Source of the DNA: Cruorifilaria tuberocauda
Taxonomy: Eukaryota > Nematoda > Chromadorea > Rhabditida > Onchocercidae
Assembly: GCA_013365365.1 (NCBI GenBank)
Contig: JABVXU010000152.1
Span: 1-64,000 of the forward strand
Direction of reading: 5' to 3'
Length of the DNA: 64,000 nucleotides
This document shows positions 23,607 through 37,069 of this stretch, in pieces. The notes beneath the pieces are model-generated. The model had not been told where the DNA came from. It did not search any database and was given only the letters and a program-made list of their open reading frames with translations. The position numbers were made by a program, and so were the translations under genes. Position 1 is the first letter of the stretch. Each line of letters begins with the position of its first letter.

Positions 23607-24898
23607 TAGAGTTGTGATATTTTCTTTTTTGTCTGATAAGTTGAAATTGATTAATTGTCGAATTGTTAGCTGCAAGATGAACAAGGAGAAGACGGGAAGA
23701 ATGGAAAAAAATTCAAAACTTATCAATTTCAATGAACAGTATTGCTTGCCAGAGTTCAGAGTTCATATTCTGCCAAAATAACGATCACTTCAAATAAAGT
23801 GATTGTTCATTTTTTATACCTTAATTTTTTTTCTTCCATTTTTTTGTAATAGTTTTTGAAAATGCAATAATAAAATATATATGCTTAACAATTATTGTAA
23901 ATTCATGATTAATAAAAACAATATGCTAATCATTGATTATTTACAACTCATTAGCTTAGAATCTCTACTTACCTGTTCTCCTGCTTACTTTATATATAGT
24001 ATTACCAAAGTTATTTGATACCAATGAATTTTCAAAATCTTTTAAGTAAAAAGTACCATCCCATTTATTTGAGTGAAATATTTCAAGAAATTGGAAAAAA
24101 ATCATTTCAGCTTGTTTTTTTCTTATTTCACTATTTGATAAATTTTATTATAATTAGGTCACTTAATATGAAAGTAATTAATGATTATTTAATTAGGTCA
24201 CTTAATCTGTGAAAGCAATTAGTGATTATTTTTAAAATTTATTATCATTAATCGATAATTTATCCTTCAATACTCAATTTTACCAATAATTTATAGGTCA
24301 ATAATAGAAGGAATGTTAGGGTTTTCGAACTTTTCATGATCTAAAAATCGTATTGCATTTTAAGATTGTAAAAAGTTTTTAACAAAAAGTGCGATTTTTA
24401 TAGTTTGAATAAATCACTATGATCGATGCGGCAAAATTAACATTTGATTTTCCTTAAATAAATGCTTTTAAGGATTAATTCTAAGCTGTGATCTATTCTG
24501 AAAAGTTCGTTACACCTGAAATAGTCTGCTAACATTTATTGGAAATTGGAGTGATAGCGATAGCTGATGATATGATCAAGAAAAAACTGCCTCTGAAACA
24601 ACGTAAAATAAATTCTTCTAAAATAATAGTAATGGAATTGATATCGATTAATTCAATACAGGATATTTTCAAAGAAGGGATTGTAAGATTGGAACTATCA
24701 TTTCCATGCATCATTGCATAAAGCTCATTTGAAATTGATTACCGGAAATGAATAATTCATTTTTCAAGTGTTAAGTTATTTTTTCAGCTATTTTGCTGAA
24801 ACAGATAAAACTTTCCTCTTTTCTTGAAAATAAAATTGATTGAACGAGCATGATGGATGATAAAATAAGATGCAACGGGAAACAATCTGATAACTCAG

Positions 24899-24935
24899 TC
24901 TCTTTCTCTCTCTCTCTGTCAGAGAGAGAAAGAGA
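24899..24935. repeat. CT/GA inverted repeat (hairpin)
   Basis: TCTCTTTCTCTCTCT pairs perfectly with AGAGAGAGAAAGAGA across a 7-base loop, giving a 15-bp stem. The interrupting TTT and AAA are matched, so this is a true inverted repeat and not just two microsatellites. Confidence 0.85.
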
Positions 24936-25473
24936 GATATGTCTGCGAAATCGATAAATGGATTAATCAAAATTGAAAAAACAATTGTTCTAGCTGGAAA
25001 AAAATTAGCAAAAGTGATTGATCAAAGTTGAAAAAAAAGCGAATTGATAATTATTCTTTACTATTGTGAAAATAACAAATTGAATGCTCGGGAATTCTCG
25101 GTGATTTATTTGAGATTCTTTGTTTACGGAAGTTCACGTTTTTCACGTTTATCATTTCAAATAACTTCCACTTCATTAAAAACTTCATTCATTCCTCCAT
25201 CATAATGTGTAGTTATAGATGATGCATAATAACGTTAACGGTGAAAGGTTAAAGTTCGACCAATTAGGCCAAATCTTTTGCTTCTTAATGAAGTTCTCAT
25301 GATACAGGAATTGATGCAAATATTTTGCCAGTAATGATATAATTAGTACTATCACTATAATTATCATTCGATATCAGTGCAGTATAATTGGTTTAAAAAG
25401 TAAGTAGTATGTAATTAAAATAGCCAAGCTAAAAGGCTGTAAATAAGCTAATGAAGGAATTGGGAAGGAAGAA

Positions 25474-25520
25474 GGAGAGAGAGAGAGAGAGAGATGGAGG
25501 GAGAGGGAGAGGGAGAGGAA
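25474..25520. repeat. Purine (GA/GGGAGA)n repeat
   Basis: (GA)n followed by GGGAGA units gives a pure purine strand of nearly 50 bases about 1.8 kb upstream of the ketn-1-like start. Confidence 0.9.
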
Positions 25521-25683
25521 TACAGAGGTAGGAGAGAAGTAAACGCTTTACACTTTAATGCCAATCACTCACGTATCATCCTGTAGTGATAAAGAAAGAG
25601 AAGAGAACCATCGAAGCTCGAAAAGCTGAAGCAACAACTTTTTGTGCACACTTTTCCTGATCCTCTCTCTCTGCGACATCGTT

Positions 25684-25729
25684 ATCATATCATATCATAT
25701 CATATCATATCATATCATATCATATCATC
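25684..25729. repeat. (ATCAT)n pentanucleotide microsatellite
   Basis: About nine perfect tandem ATCAT units are seen directly. Confidence 0.95.
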
Positions 25730-26461
25730 TAGCTCACTTCAATCTAACCTTTTCAATTCCCATTTCAATTTTTCAGAAACCTTTTTTATCTGCTGTTTTA
25801 TCAATGAATTTATCACGAAAACGAAAAGATGAAAAACATTGCATTTTCAATTTTTCCATTTGTAAGCTTCGAAATTTATATTTTTTGAATTTAACAGAAA
25901 AATCGTTAAATTTTCTAAATTTCATTTGAATTTTAATAAATAATCGAACAAATTAATCATTTCCTATTTTCATTTCTTATTATTGATTATTTCATTTTGT
26001 TTGTACACATCAAAAATTTTCTTCGAAATTTTCAAATTTAAATTATTTCTTTCTTTCATTATTCATGTATTTCATACTATATTAAAAATAATTACTTTAA
26101 TATTTGATAGCTATTTACTGGCGAAATAAAAATGGAAAATGATGAGTAATGTTTAACGTGTAACGTGAAACGTTAAGATATTGAACGTGAAACTTCAAAA
26201 TGTGATTGAATTACGAATAATTTTAATCAAAGCTAAATAAAACTACGAAAAATAACTCAAATTACATATTCTTATGACAATTTAAATTAATTGAATTTCA
26301 TTTCAAAAACTTGCAACCTGTTGAAGTTCCTGCTAAGTTAACTCTATTAGACTTCACTTTTATCTTTTTACGTCTTTTTTATATATTCAGGCTTTTTGCA
26401 CATCTATCTGTTCAATTTAATAAATAATTAAAAAATGAAACATTAGAATTTTTAAATAATT

Positions 26462-26486
26462 CATTATTATTATTATTATTATTATT
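26462..26486. repeat. (ATT)n trinucleotide microsatellite
   Basis: About eight ATT units in intergenic DNA. Confidence 0.9.
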
Positions 26487-27253
26487 TGATGCTTAATTGT
26501 TAGCCATCAAATTTTAGAGCGTTTGGAGTTTTTGCGAAATTTTCTAAAATTTCAAATTTTATTTATTTTTGATAGAAAATCTAAGAATTAGTGAAAGTGA
26601 AACTGTTTGTATTTCGATACTAACGTAATTTTGAGAGGAATTCTTCCTCAAAAGAGTGTTTTCTAAGTTTTTTGCATTTGTTAGATTTACTGAATTGCTA
26701 ATGTAAAAGCTAAGAGAAAAAATTTGACTGACGTGGAAAAAGTAAAGTAGCTAATTGATATTTGAGATCGAAAGATCAGATCGTTTAGAGGAATAGAATA
26801 GATTTTATACAATGTCAATATTATCGCTCATCAAATTTCTTCATACTTTTTCTTTTCCTTCGTTTCGAAATAATAAAATATCCTTTAAATAATTGAAATT
26901 ATTAGAAAAGAAAAAAGCCAAGTAATTTAAATGAGTAATTAAGTAATTTAAAGTTGGATGTTATAATTGAATTGAGTAATTTGAAGTTGGATGTCAAAAT
27001 TAATACCTGTCTTTGTTTTATTTCGATCGCTAATGTAAGAACTAATAGAAAAAGAGTTTAAATGAAATGAAATAATTGAAATAACTAATTGATATACCTA
27101 ATTCAAATGTTTTTATTTTCGATATAAAATTACCGATATTTGAATGTAAATTGGAATATGAAAAAATGGAATACTAATTGTTAATTGAATATTTATCAGT
27201 ACATCATTTACACGAAACCTTATTTCTTCACTGTAATGATAAATGATTTTAAA

Positions 27254-27324
27254 TTTTAATTTCAGATTAATTAACGGGAACGAATGTGTTAGCAAACTTT
27301 AGAACATAGATAAAGGCTATCAAG
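27254..27324 (+). promoter_or_regulatory. Likely trans-splice acceptor and 5' leader of ketn-1-like gene
   Basis: TTTTAATTTCAG ends at 27265, 59 bases before the ATG. This is the usual nematode acceptor and would suit spliced-leader addition. It could equally be a cis acceptor from an unseen upstream non-coding exon. An in-frame TAG at 27307-27309 supports the ATG at 27325 as the start. No TATA box or other core promoter element could be assigned in this A/T-rich DNA. Confidence 0.5.
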
Positions 27325-27387
27325 ATGCCCTTTCAGCGACCTTTGGGGGAGCGAATTGAAAACAAAACTTTACCCAATTTCATAAGG
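27325..27387 (+). CDS. ketn-1: ketn-1-like exon 1 (initiator)
   Basis: ATG followed by 21 codons (MPFQRPLGERIENK at the start, then TLPNFIR) and a GTATGT donor, phase 0. There is no signal peptide, as expected for a sarcomeric protein. The P-N-F-I end is the first strand of Ig1. An in-frame TAG lies 18 bases upstream. Confidence 0.75.
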
Positions 27388-30300
27388 GTATGTTCTTCAG
27401 TTGATTGGATTACTTACTTCTTGAAAAACAAGAAATATCATTTTTCATTTATACTTCATAGAAAATTACAACGAAATAAACAAGCGAAAGTAAGGTTAAT
27501 ATTAGACAGATGGAAAGTTTGAAGGATAACATTTCATATGCCAATTAATTAATTAAACTTTTTAATCAATCTCTCGTCGAAATTATAATATAAAAAAACC
27601 AAAGAAAGGATTTTTTTTAATGATAATTTTTGTTTGTTTTACATTTTAATAATCGTATGCATTTAAATTAGAAATTTGGAATTTTCAATAAGTTTCATCC
27701 CTGAAATTTAATTAATTAATTAATGAAGTTATTGATTGATTAATGAAGCTAATTTTTTTTCAGCCACTTCAAGATAAGCGTGTAGTGGTTGGACAAAATG
27801 TGCTACTCGAATGTCAAGTAGCAGGTTATCCTGATCCGGTTGTCAAATGGCTTAAAGATGATCATGACGTAACACAGTGTCCTGATTATGCAGTTAGTTC
27901 GATTAACATTCTTCTTATATTCATTTCAAATTTCATTTCCTTTTCAATTTTCATGTTTTTTTTGAAAAAAAAACAAAATATTTGGATTTTTAATTTTCAC
28001 GATTATAAAAAATATCTGCTTTTTGAAACTTGAAATTTAAATCAATTTATCTTAAGGAAATTTTTAAACTTCATAAATTTATCTCTATTCGTCATACTTT
28101 GAACAAAGTATTATTCTTTTTTTGACGATATCATAATTATCAATATTACACATCATTGTTAGCCAAAAAAAAGCTAAATTTTTCGTGCGATTAATTTTTA
28201 TTTGCGATTTTTTTTATTATTAAGCTTAAAAAAACCATTTGATAATTTCTTCAACTTTTTTATTTGGTAATTTTTCTTACTCATTTTGGAATAGCCTTTA
28301 TAGTTTAAAGCTTAGAATAATAAAGTGTTAACATTTATTGCTATTGTGAGAATATTGATTCAATCAGTTTAAAGTATTTGAAACAAACTAATAATAAAGT
28401 AGAAGAGAATGTTAGTTAGTAAGAAAAGATCACAACGAAATAAAAGTTTACCGAAGGCATTTTTCTATAAAACAGAACGTTGAATCTCTCTTTTGTTTTT
28501 AGTTTACAGAATTACTTATTGTATTTACATTATAGCTGAGTTGAATACTTTTCGTCAAACAACAATTTTCCTAAGTAATAAAGTTTTTATCTAACAAAAA
28601 AAAAAACTCAAGTTATTATTGTAGAATGAAAATATGACTGTATATAATGCGCAAATGTCACAATTAAAAAAAGAGAGAAAATGAGCACATTTTTCTTTAA
28701 TTCATTAGCTGTAATTAGAATTCTTTTAAATTCATTACCTTTAATTGGAATTCTTTTAAATTCATTACCTTTAATTGGAATTCTTTTAAATTCATTATCT
28801 TTAATTGGAATTCTTTTAAATTCATTAGCTGTAATTAGAATTCTTTTAAATTCATTACCTGTAATTAGAATTCTTTTAAATTCATTACCTTTAATTGGAA
28901 TTCTTTTAAATTCATTACCTGTAATTAGAATTCTTTTAAATTCATTACCTGTGATTAGAATTCTTTAAATTCATTAACTGTAATTAGAATTCTTTTAAAT
29001 TCATTACTCGTAATTAGAATTCTTTTAAATTCATTACCTTTAATTGGAATTCTTTTAAATTCATTATCTTTAATTGGAATTCTTTTAAATTCACTACCTG
29101 TAATTATAATGTAAGTCTAGGTAAATCATTACCTTACTTGCAAATGAATGATGAAAAGTGAAATATTGCAGATTTCGAGTGTTGGCGTTAAGCATTACTT
29201 AGCGATAAAAAACGTGCAAGCATCGGACAACGGTCGTTTCACGATTCAAGCGATGAATGCAGCTGGTACTAAGCAATCAACTTGCATGCTTATTGTCGCA
29301 CCAGCGCCAACGCCAATTCCTGGCGCAAAAAGTGTCGCGTTAGTATCGTTTGAACTTTCTGCTGTTGGAATAAACGATAACTTTCATTTTTAGTTTTCCT
29401 TTTTGTAAAAGTGCTGCTTCATTATAAGTAATCATTATAGCTAATGATAAATGAGTATCATTATAAGTAATTTAATTTATGCATTCCTGTTTCATTTCAA
29501 AGTAGACTGCCATTAGTAAACAGAAATTGATCTAGATTCATAGAAGAAGTACATCTAAAATCTGATCAAAACCAATAACCTAAATGGTTCAAATTTAAAT
29601 CGAAACCTGATATTCGATAAAGCATGCATAATTTGTCAAAATTTTTATAAATTACAATTTCAATTCAATCGTTTCATAATTGTTCTTCAAAAATAGTATT
29701 AAATTCATTAATTAAACTTTCATAAAATACGAGAATGAAAAGAATTTAGTAGGATTGAAAGTTTTCGAGAAATCCAGGATGGATTAGGCAAATATTAAAA
29801 TAGCATTGCTAAGCACTGAATTGTTAATGACTTCCGTATTAATATCGGAATGAAATCATGACAACATATTATTATTATAAAAATTAAAAAAAAATTGTAT
29901 TATAAAAATTTGATTATTCCGAAATTTCAATATTAAATTTGAAAAATTTCACTGCTAATATTATTTTGGAAAGATTTTTCAGTATTATCATTTACAAATT
30001 TCATCCTAATACTATTCCAGAAAGATAAACGAAAAATAAAATTTATCGATTATTTGAAATGATTTGCATTAAAAGAAAAAATTTGATTGCATACTTAAAC
30101 TATTGAGTAATCATCTTATTTACGTAAATAAAGCGTAATCAATTTTCTAAGAAAATATACAGATTACGTAAACGTAAAACGATACGTTTAATTTTCTTTC
30201 TGTTCAAATTTCAATATTAAACATTTCAATTTGTTTTGTATTTGTGAGTGGTTGAAAAAAAAAAGAAAGGTAAGATGATATGTTGATTTTCCTCTATTTT

Positions 30301-33300
30301 CCACATTTTTAACTTACAGAAATTCACCAGCGCCACCACAAACACCGATCGGTCCATCAGCGCCAATTTTTTTGAAAGACTTAAAGAATTCACCATTGAA
30401 ACCTGGTTCAAAGATTATATTAGAAGCACGAGTTGTTGGTTTTCCGGAACCACAAGTGGAATGGCTAAAGAATGGATTAGCACTTAATAATTACCGGTTT
30501 GTTTCTTTTTGTTTCCTTCTTTTATTCGGAATAAATAAGCTGCCAGATCGATATTTTATAAAAGTGAAATGAAACGGGAAAAAGTATATCAAATTTGATA
30601 TACTAAATTCTCGATGTTATTTAAATTTTATCAAAAGTATGAAATTGTTAGTCATCTTATAAGCTTACAACTAGCTATATTTACGTCATTATATAATTTG
30701 TAAATTAATCCACTGGACGTTTGAACAACTGCTTATCATCTTAATGAATTGCCTCAATTAGCAATAAATGGTGATGTTAATCGATGATTTCACGTCACCT
30801 AATGTCGTTTTCACGTCACCTCACGTCATTTCCTTTTCTAAAAAAACTCGTTTTTTTATCGTGGAATGTTTTCATAATATACTATAAACAACTTCGATTT
30901 TTATGTTTCATACTTCACACTTCATAGACGTGCGGAAGTGACGTACAGTACTATTTATAAAAAGTACCGGGTAGTATTATTCGGAATCTTTAATCAGATA
31001 GTTATTATTTCAAGAGTATATCACTTTGATTATCTTTATAGTGAAAAGTACGATTGTAATTCTATTTATTAACTTTGTGGTAATCCATTTAACTGTAAGA
31101 TTACTTAAACCTATTATTCAACGATCAATGCAATATTTTGTTTTAAAGATTTTTTTGAGATGAAATTTATTTTTGTAATAAATTAAAATAAAATTGATTA
31201 TCAATTCATGGAATTGTACTTGAAAAGCTGTCTTATTACGAAGAAATAAAAATTCAAACAGCATCTATCCAAATTATTTAAATTACTCCTCAAAATACAT
31301 ATTTCACAAAATTTCCATTTATTTATTTTTTTTAAACAATTTTTTAGCGATTTTAGATTTGCTACAATTATTTTGTTTTATTTTAGTTTGGAAATAAAGG
31401 TGATAGATTTTTTTTGGTTATTAATAAGAAAACTTTTATATTTAAATTTTTATTTTGATTTTAAAAGAGAAAGTAAAACCTTCATGATTCCATCCAAGTA
31501 ATACCTAATTTCTGTAATATCTATAAATTTTGCTTTTACACAATTAAAAATTAATGAATTCCAGCTTTTCACTTCACGTTTTATAGCAATGATTGAAATT
31601 AATGATAAACATAAACAAAAAGAAAATCCATTCTGTAATTTTATTATTAAAATAAAGTTATAAATTCCGATATCTTAAATATATTTGAAGTTTGTTTTTC
31701 AGTTATTTTATCTTTCAAATCAAATTCAGAATTCAATTTAAATAATAAACATGGCGTAAATTGAAAGAGCGAGAAAATTTTAAATGATAAAATCAATAAA
31801 AATTTTTTTTCTGCCGTATCAAAATATAAATTTGAAGTGGAAATTCTATGCAAATTTCATGAATTTAATAAACCAAATATAAAGTTAATTAAAATGAAAT
31901 TTGTTTACAGTGCAAAGACAGAATATGACGCCCGGACAGGTATTTGTGCATTAATTATACCTCAAATGTTTCTTGATGATATTGGTGAGTATACGTGTCG
32001 AGCGACAAATGCGCATGGAATTGCCGAATCTTCCGCACAGGTATGCAATTTATTGATCATTGGAACATTGCAACTGTAATTTACCTCGAAATGACCTAGA
32101 ATGAAATTATTAATTAAAATCTTTTTATTTCCGATTAGAACTTTTATTTTGTTTTATATAAATATTAGATTTGAATAGAATTGAGCTTGTAGTATTTGCC
32201 ATTGAAAGCACTAAAAAGAGATATGAACTGCAATAAAATAGGAATTTAATCAGAAATTATTGACTTAATCCTTACTTAACTGGATAGGGATTTAAGTTTG
32301 GATGATGTTTTTTTAAAAATAGAAAATAATTTCTAATTGTATAAATTAATGAAGAGCTATTATCAGAAATATCTTTAAAAGTATTACTTTGAGTATTATT
32401 ACTTTTTAAGTAGTATAGATGTTGCTTTTCCAACTCATAGCATTTTTAGAAAAGTATTTCACAAATTTTATAGCACAGATATTTGCGAAATATTTTAGTA
32501 ATTACTTTATTGGAAAAAAGTTTTATAGAAATTTAATTTCTTTTGAAGTTGATGCTACGAGATGAATTTGAAAGATGGTTTAACGAGCAACAATCATTGA
32601 TTACAAGTGAACGAAAGCAAGCTATGCTAGCACAGTCTCGAAAACAAAGGCCAGGTAAGAGTTTAACCTTTACGATAAGCTTCCTTTATCATGAAAATTT
32701 TTTACGTCGATTACAAAATGTCACGAACTTTAAATGATACCGTCGAGAGTGAGTTAAGTGAAGTGAAGTTAATTTAAGTCAAGGTTCATCTCTGAAATAG
32801 GGATTTCTTATGGATTCCTCTCTGGGTAATTCAGATTCTTTCTTATAAGATTACGTGATATCGCGAACTTTGAATGATATCGTCGAGTATAGTCAAGTTA
32901 AGTGAAGGTTCATCTCTATAGAAAGGATTTCTTGTGGATTTCTCTCTGTGTAATTCAGATTCTTTCTTGTAATCGAAATCTAGCAGAGATTCGCAAGACT
33001 GTAAGAATAGCCTTTGACCTTTATCTGTGAGAAACAGTGACAAGCTAACAGAAGAGAATTCTTTTACTGTCCATCGATCATCGGCGGCGATAAGCATGAG
33101 AAATTGACAATGGTGTGAAAATTACATTAGAAAGAATGTGATATGAAGATAGCTCTGATAAGAATAGCTGATAAAGCATAGAAAGAGAACATGATACTGA
33201 TAATACGGTGGGAAGGTTTAGATTAATTGTTTGAAGCAAAAATAAATTAAACGAATTTGAAATTAGCTATTATTAGCTGTAAATTAGCTACGGTAACTGA

Positions 33301-36300
33301 AGAAAAAAACATTATAAATAATTAAATCATTTAGAAAAAATTTCCTTTAAAAGATTTTTTAATTTAATTATATAATTATATCATTTAATTACTATAGTTT
33401 CAAGTTTTTCGATATGTGAAATCTATCAAAGTTAATTGAGAATTGAGCATTGAGAGGGAGAAAAGAAATTGAAAGTTATTGTTAAAAACTTATCACTTGA
33501 TCATACTTCATAAAAATATTTAATCAATCATTCAGAATTGAATCGGCCAGCTTCTCGGACAAGGTTGCAACAACGACAAACTTTTGTACAGCGTCCAAAT
33601 ACTGTTATGCAGCAACGTCAAGCAAAACAGTTTGCTCAAAATGGCAATTTTGATTGCGATAGTATTACTGAAATTGTAAGCTAATGATGCTATTAATGGT
33701 TATCAGACAAAAAAAGAAATTTATGAGCAAACATGCTTAATTTGTTAAAATTGAAATTTTTAAGAGGAATTTTTCTAAATGACTGCTAGGAAAGAAACGC
33801 CTTTTATTAATTTAGTTCGAAAAGAAAATAAGTGATAAGGAACGATTCGGTTACTCTTACTTATCGGAATGAATGTTACTTTAAATGATTTTAAAGTGAA
33901 CATTTCATTTAGTTATAATTTTATCTTTTTCTAATATAAAAATATTTTGCATTGAAGTTTGGTTAAATGAATTCGACATTTGCTTGGCCAATACTTTTCA
34001 AAGCCTACTGCAATTTTCTTTTCTAGCCTTGGGGTCTTAGTGAAAGTGAAACGGAAGCAGAGCTTGCATCGATAGATTCACGTGGTTTTGGTGGAGCTCC
34101 TCGAATACAGACTCCTTTGAAAGGATTACGGTTAACAGAAGGCACCGATGCCATTTTACAGTGCAATATTGTAGGAAATCCTAAACCTACGGTATCACCT
34201 AATTTTATCATTTGAAAAAAATTTAACAATTAATTTATTATCACTGATAACATATCGAATTCCACTGTTTATTTGCAGAAAAATATAAGAATATATTATT
34301 GATTATTTTAGATTACTTATCATATCAACAAAATTTCATTTTTATTCAATATCTTGCTATGAAATAAAATTCTGAATTTTTAAATCCTTAATTAATACCG
34401 TATTTATTAATCATTAATTATGCTGTGATTAAGAATGCAAATTTCAGGTGTTTAATTAATTTCTTCCAGATAACATGGTTGAAGAATGGGAAAATTGTTG
34501 ATTTAATTAATTCAAGTGGAATTACTGCCGTATTCAAAGGATCACTTGCAATTCTGAAGATCTCATCAGTAATACCTAAAGACAGTGGTGAATACACGAT
34601 TATAGCAGAAAATTATTATGGAAAGGTTAATCTTATTTGAAAGTTTATACTTTACTTTATCAGAAATGATTAAACTCTCTACCCACCTTCCAATAATCTT
34701 GATTAGATCATGAGGAAAGCAAAAATTAAAACAGCGAAATATAACTATAAAAGTTCACGGTAAAATTAAACGTTAAATCAAATAGTTTGCTCAAACTTTT
34801 TGTAGAAATTAAAATTAATTTTGTAAATCGTATATTGATTTTTTAGTGAAATATGATAATTTGCAAATAAATCAATTATACTGATAAACTTCTGAATCCC
34901 TTACTACTTTATCCATTACTAGTGGAAGAAATGAATTATAGGAAACCAGGCTTATCATATCTGAACGCACTTGAAATTTGTGATCCCATGAATCACATTT
35001 ACTTGCTATGGAATAATCATTATTATCGAAATCTTATCATTTTCTGATCATAGAATACTGATCTGATCCATATGAAATGCTGATAAGAAACACTATCATC
35101 ATTAACAAAATCCTATCAAACTTAAATTTGAATTAGATATTAACCTAAACGAAGGATTACTATTTATTCACTGAAAGTATTAGTGTCATTTTTCTTTTAC
35201 TCTTTGAAATTCAATTTACTTACAGAATATAAATATTCATCAACTTGCATTTTTCCAAACTATGAATCATAAGTTCCTTTTTTTTGTCTTTATGATTCAT
35301 TAAGAAAAAAATGCAGACTTCAGGTTTTAAAATCCAGATGGGATTTTAAGTAGCTTAACGTGAAATTGTAAGATTATCTTTAGCTATTAAAAAAAAAATC
35401 GTCTACCCAATTTTAAAAAAATTTCAAAAATTCAAAGCTTCTATTAAAGTTCTCTCATGTATTGAATTGATGAATTGTTGTTAAGCATCTGAATTTCGAT
35501 TATGTTTACTAACATCTTACGATTTTACGATTTTTTTTAATTCTAAATTTAGCTCAGCTTTGAAAATAAAGTTTAAGTCATTCATAAAAGTTGATAAAGT
35601 TAACTTTTTCTAATAGTTTTTCGATAGTCTCAATGCGATATAAAGTTTTATAATAAAGTAAATAATCATTATCATTTCTGCTTAAATCGAAACTTTAACA
35701 CTTTTACATTACACGTTTACTGATAAGTAAAGTAAAGTAAGATAATGTAATACTTGTTGATTCACTAATGATTAATGAAGTTATGCTCTGAATTATTTCT
35801 CTCTCTTTCATATATTCCAAAATAAAAGAAAAAATGACAATGATAATAAACATTATTATATGTAAAAATAAAAATCTTCACAAAAAAGTTTAATTTCAAT
35901 TCTATAATTTAACTTTTTCAAGAATTACAACAATTTATTGTTGGCCAATAAATCTAATCTCATTGGAAAATTTCAGTTTATTTTCTTAACTTTAACTACT
36001 TTTTTCCTTCTTAACAGTCTCAACTTTAACAATTTTTGTCTCCTCCTAACTAATTACTTTTTATTTACTTTTTTTTTTTGATAGTAATTCGGATGAGAGG
36101 AAAATATTTCTTTGAAAAACTTTTTTCGACACTTTTTTAAACGAAGCTTTTTTTCAAATTAAAGAAAGAAAAAAACGAATACTTCGCATTAGATTATATC
36201 TTTTCCGGATGTTTTTGAACTTTTTTTAAAAATTTCGTGCAAATATTTTCTGTCTTTCAAAGAACAATCCAATTTAAAAAAAAAGCAAAAATTTTAGTTC

Positions 36301-37033
36301 AGAAAATTACTTTTAAAATTAAATTTAAAATTAAGAGAGTTTTAATATGAAGTTTTCTTCGCTCTGTAAATTATTTTTAAAATTAATTGGCTAATATTTA
36401 GTGATATTTATGTTTGAATCAGTAAGTGATTACATTATCTTACTTTACTTTACTTATCTGAAGCAAACGTATAATGTGAAAGTGTTAAGTTTTCGATTTA
36501 AGCAGGAATGATAATGATTGATTACCTTATCATTAAAACTTCTTATCACATTGAGACTATCAAAAAATTCTTGGAAAAAGTGAACTTTATCAAGAAATTG
36601 GAATCATTCTATCAGTTTCCACTTTTTACTTGCGAGATTTCGAGGTGTTGAATTAAAAAATTACTGAGCGAATTATGATTAATTGATTTTTTCATGAATT
36701 CAGCAAAGTTTATTTGGATGATAAAGTAACAACCTGAACTTTAGCTGTAATTAATGATAAAATGAACTGAGGCTTAATAGCTGTTGATAATTTCAGGTTG
36801 ATTTCACTCTCTCTCAACTGATTGTTTATCACTATTGCACTCTTAAGCGCCTATTTAACTTTCAACAATACTATTTGCTAAGCTATCAAACATTCACCTC
36901 TCTCTCTCTCTCTCTCTTTCATTTATTTTTCTTTCTGATTAACGAGTTAAAAAAAGTAAAGCAGAACTTTCTTCGACAATTAATAATATTTCGTACTGCT
37001 AATGAGAGTAATATATGATAATGATGATAGCAA

Positions 37034-37069
<36 letters not shown>

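Larger units (their letters stand above)
22465..27265. other. Intergenic region between nrx-1-like and ketn-1-like genes
   Basis: The 3' untranslated region of the first gene is expected at the left end and the promoter or outron of the second at the right. In between lie simple repeats (listed separately) and only short chance frames. A 60-codon frame at 24539-24721 looks protein-like but has no recognised family and no clear gene context. No tRNA-like cloverleaf was recognised. Confidence 0.6.

Noticed and set aside
23509..23781. 90-codon frame after the nrx-1-like gene
   Set aside because: It runs through a CT microsatellite. The rest has no recognisable domain.
24539..24721. 60-codon plus-strand frame in the intergenic region
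   Set aside because: Looks moderately protein-like, but it has no recognised family, leader, splice sites or poly(A) signal tied to it. The opposite strand is equally open.
28681..28968. 95-codon frame of repeated LLNSLPLIGI
   Set aside because: It is created by a 30-bp minisatellite inside a kettin intron and ends at a one-base length change in the array.
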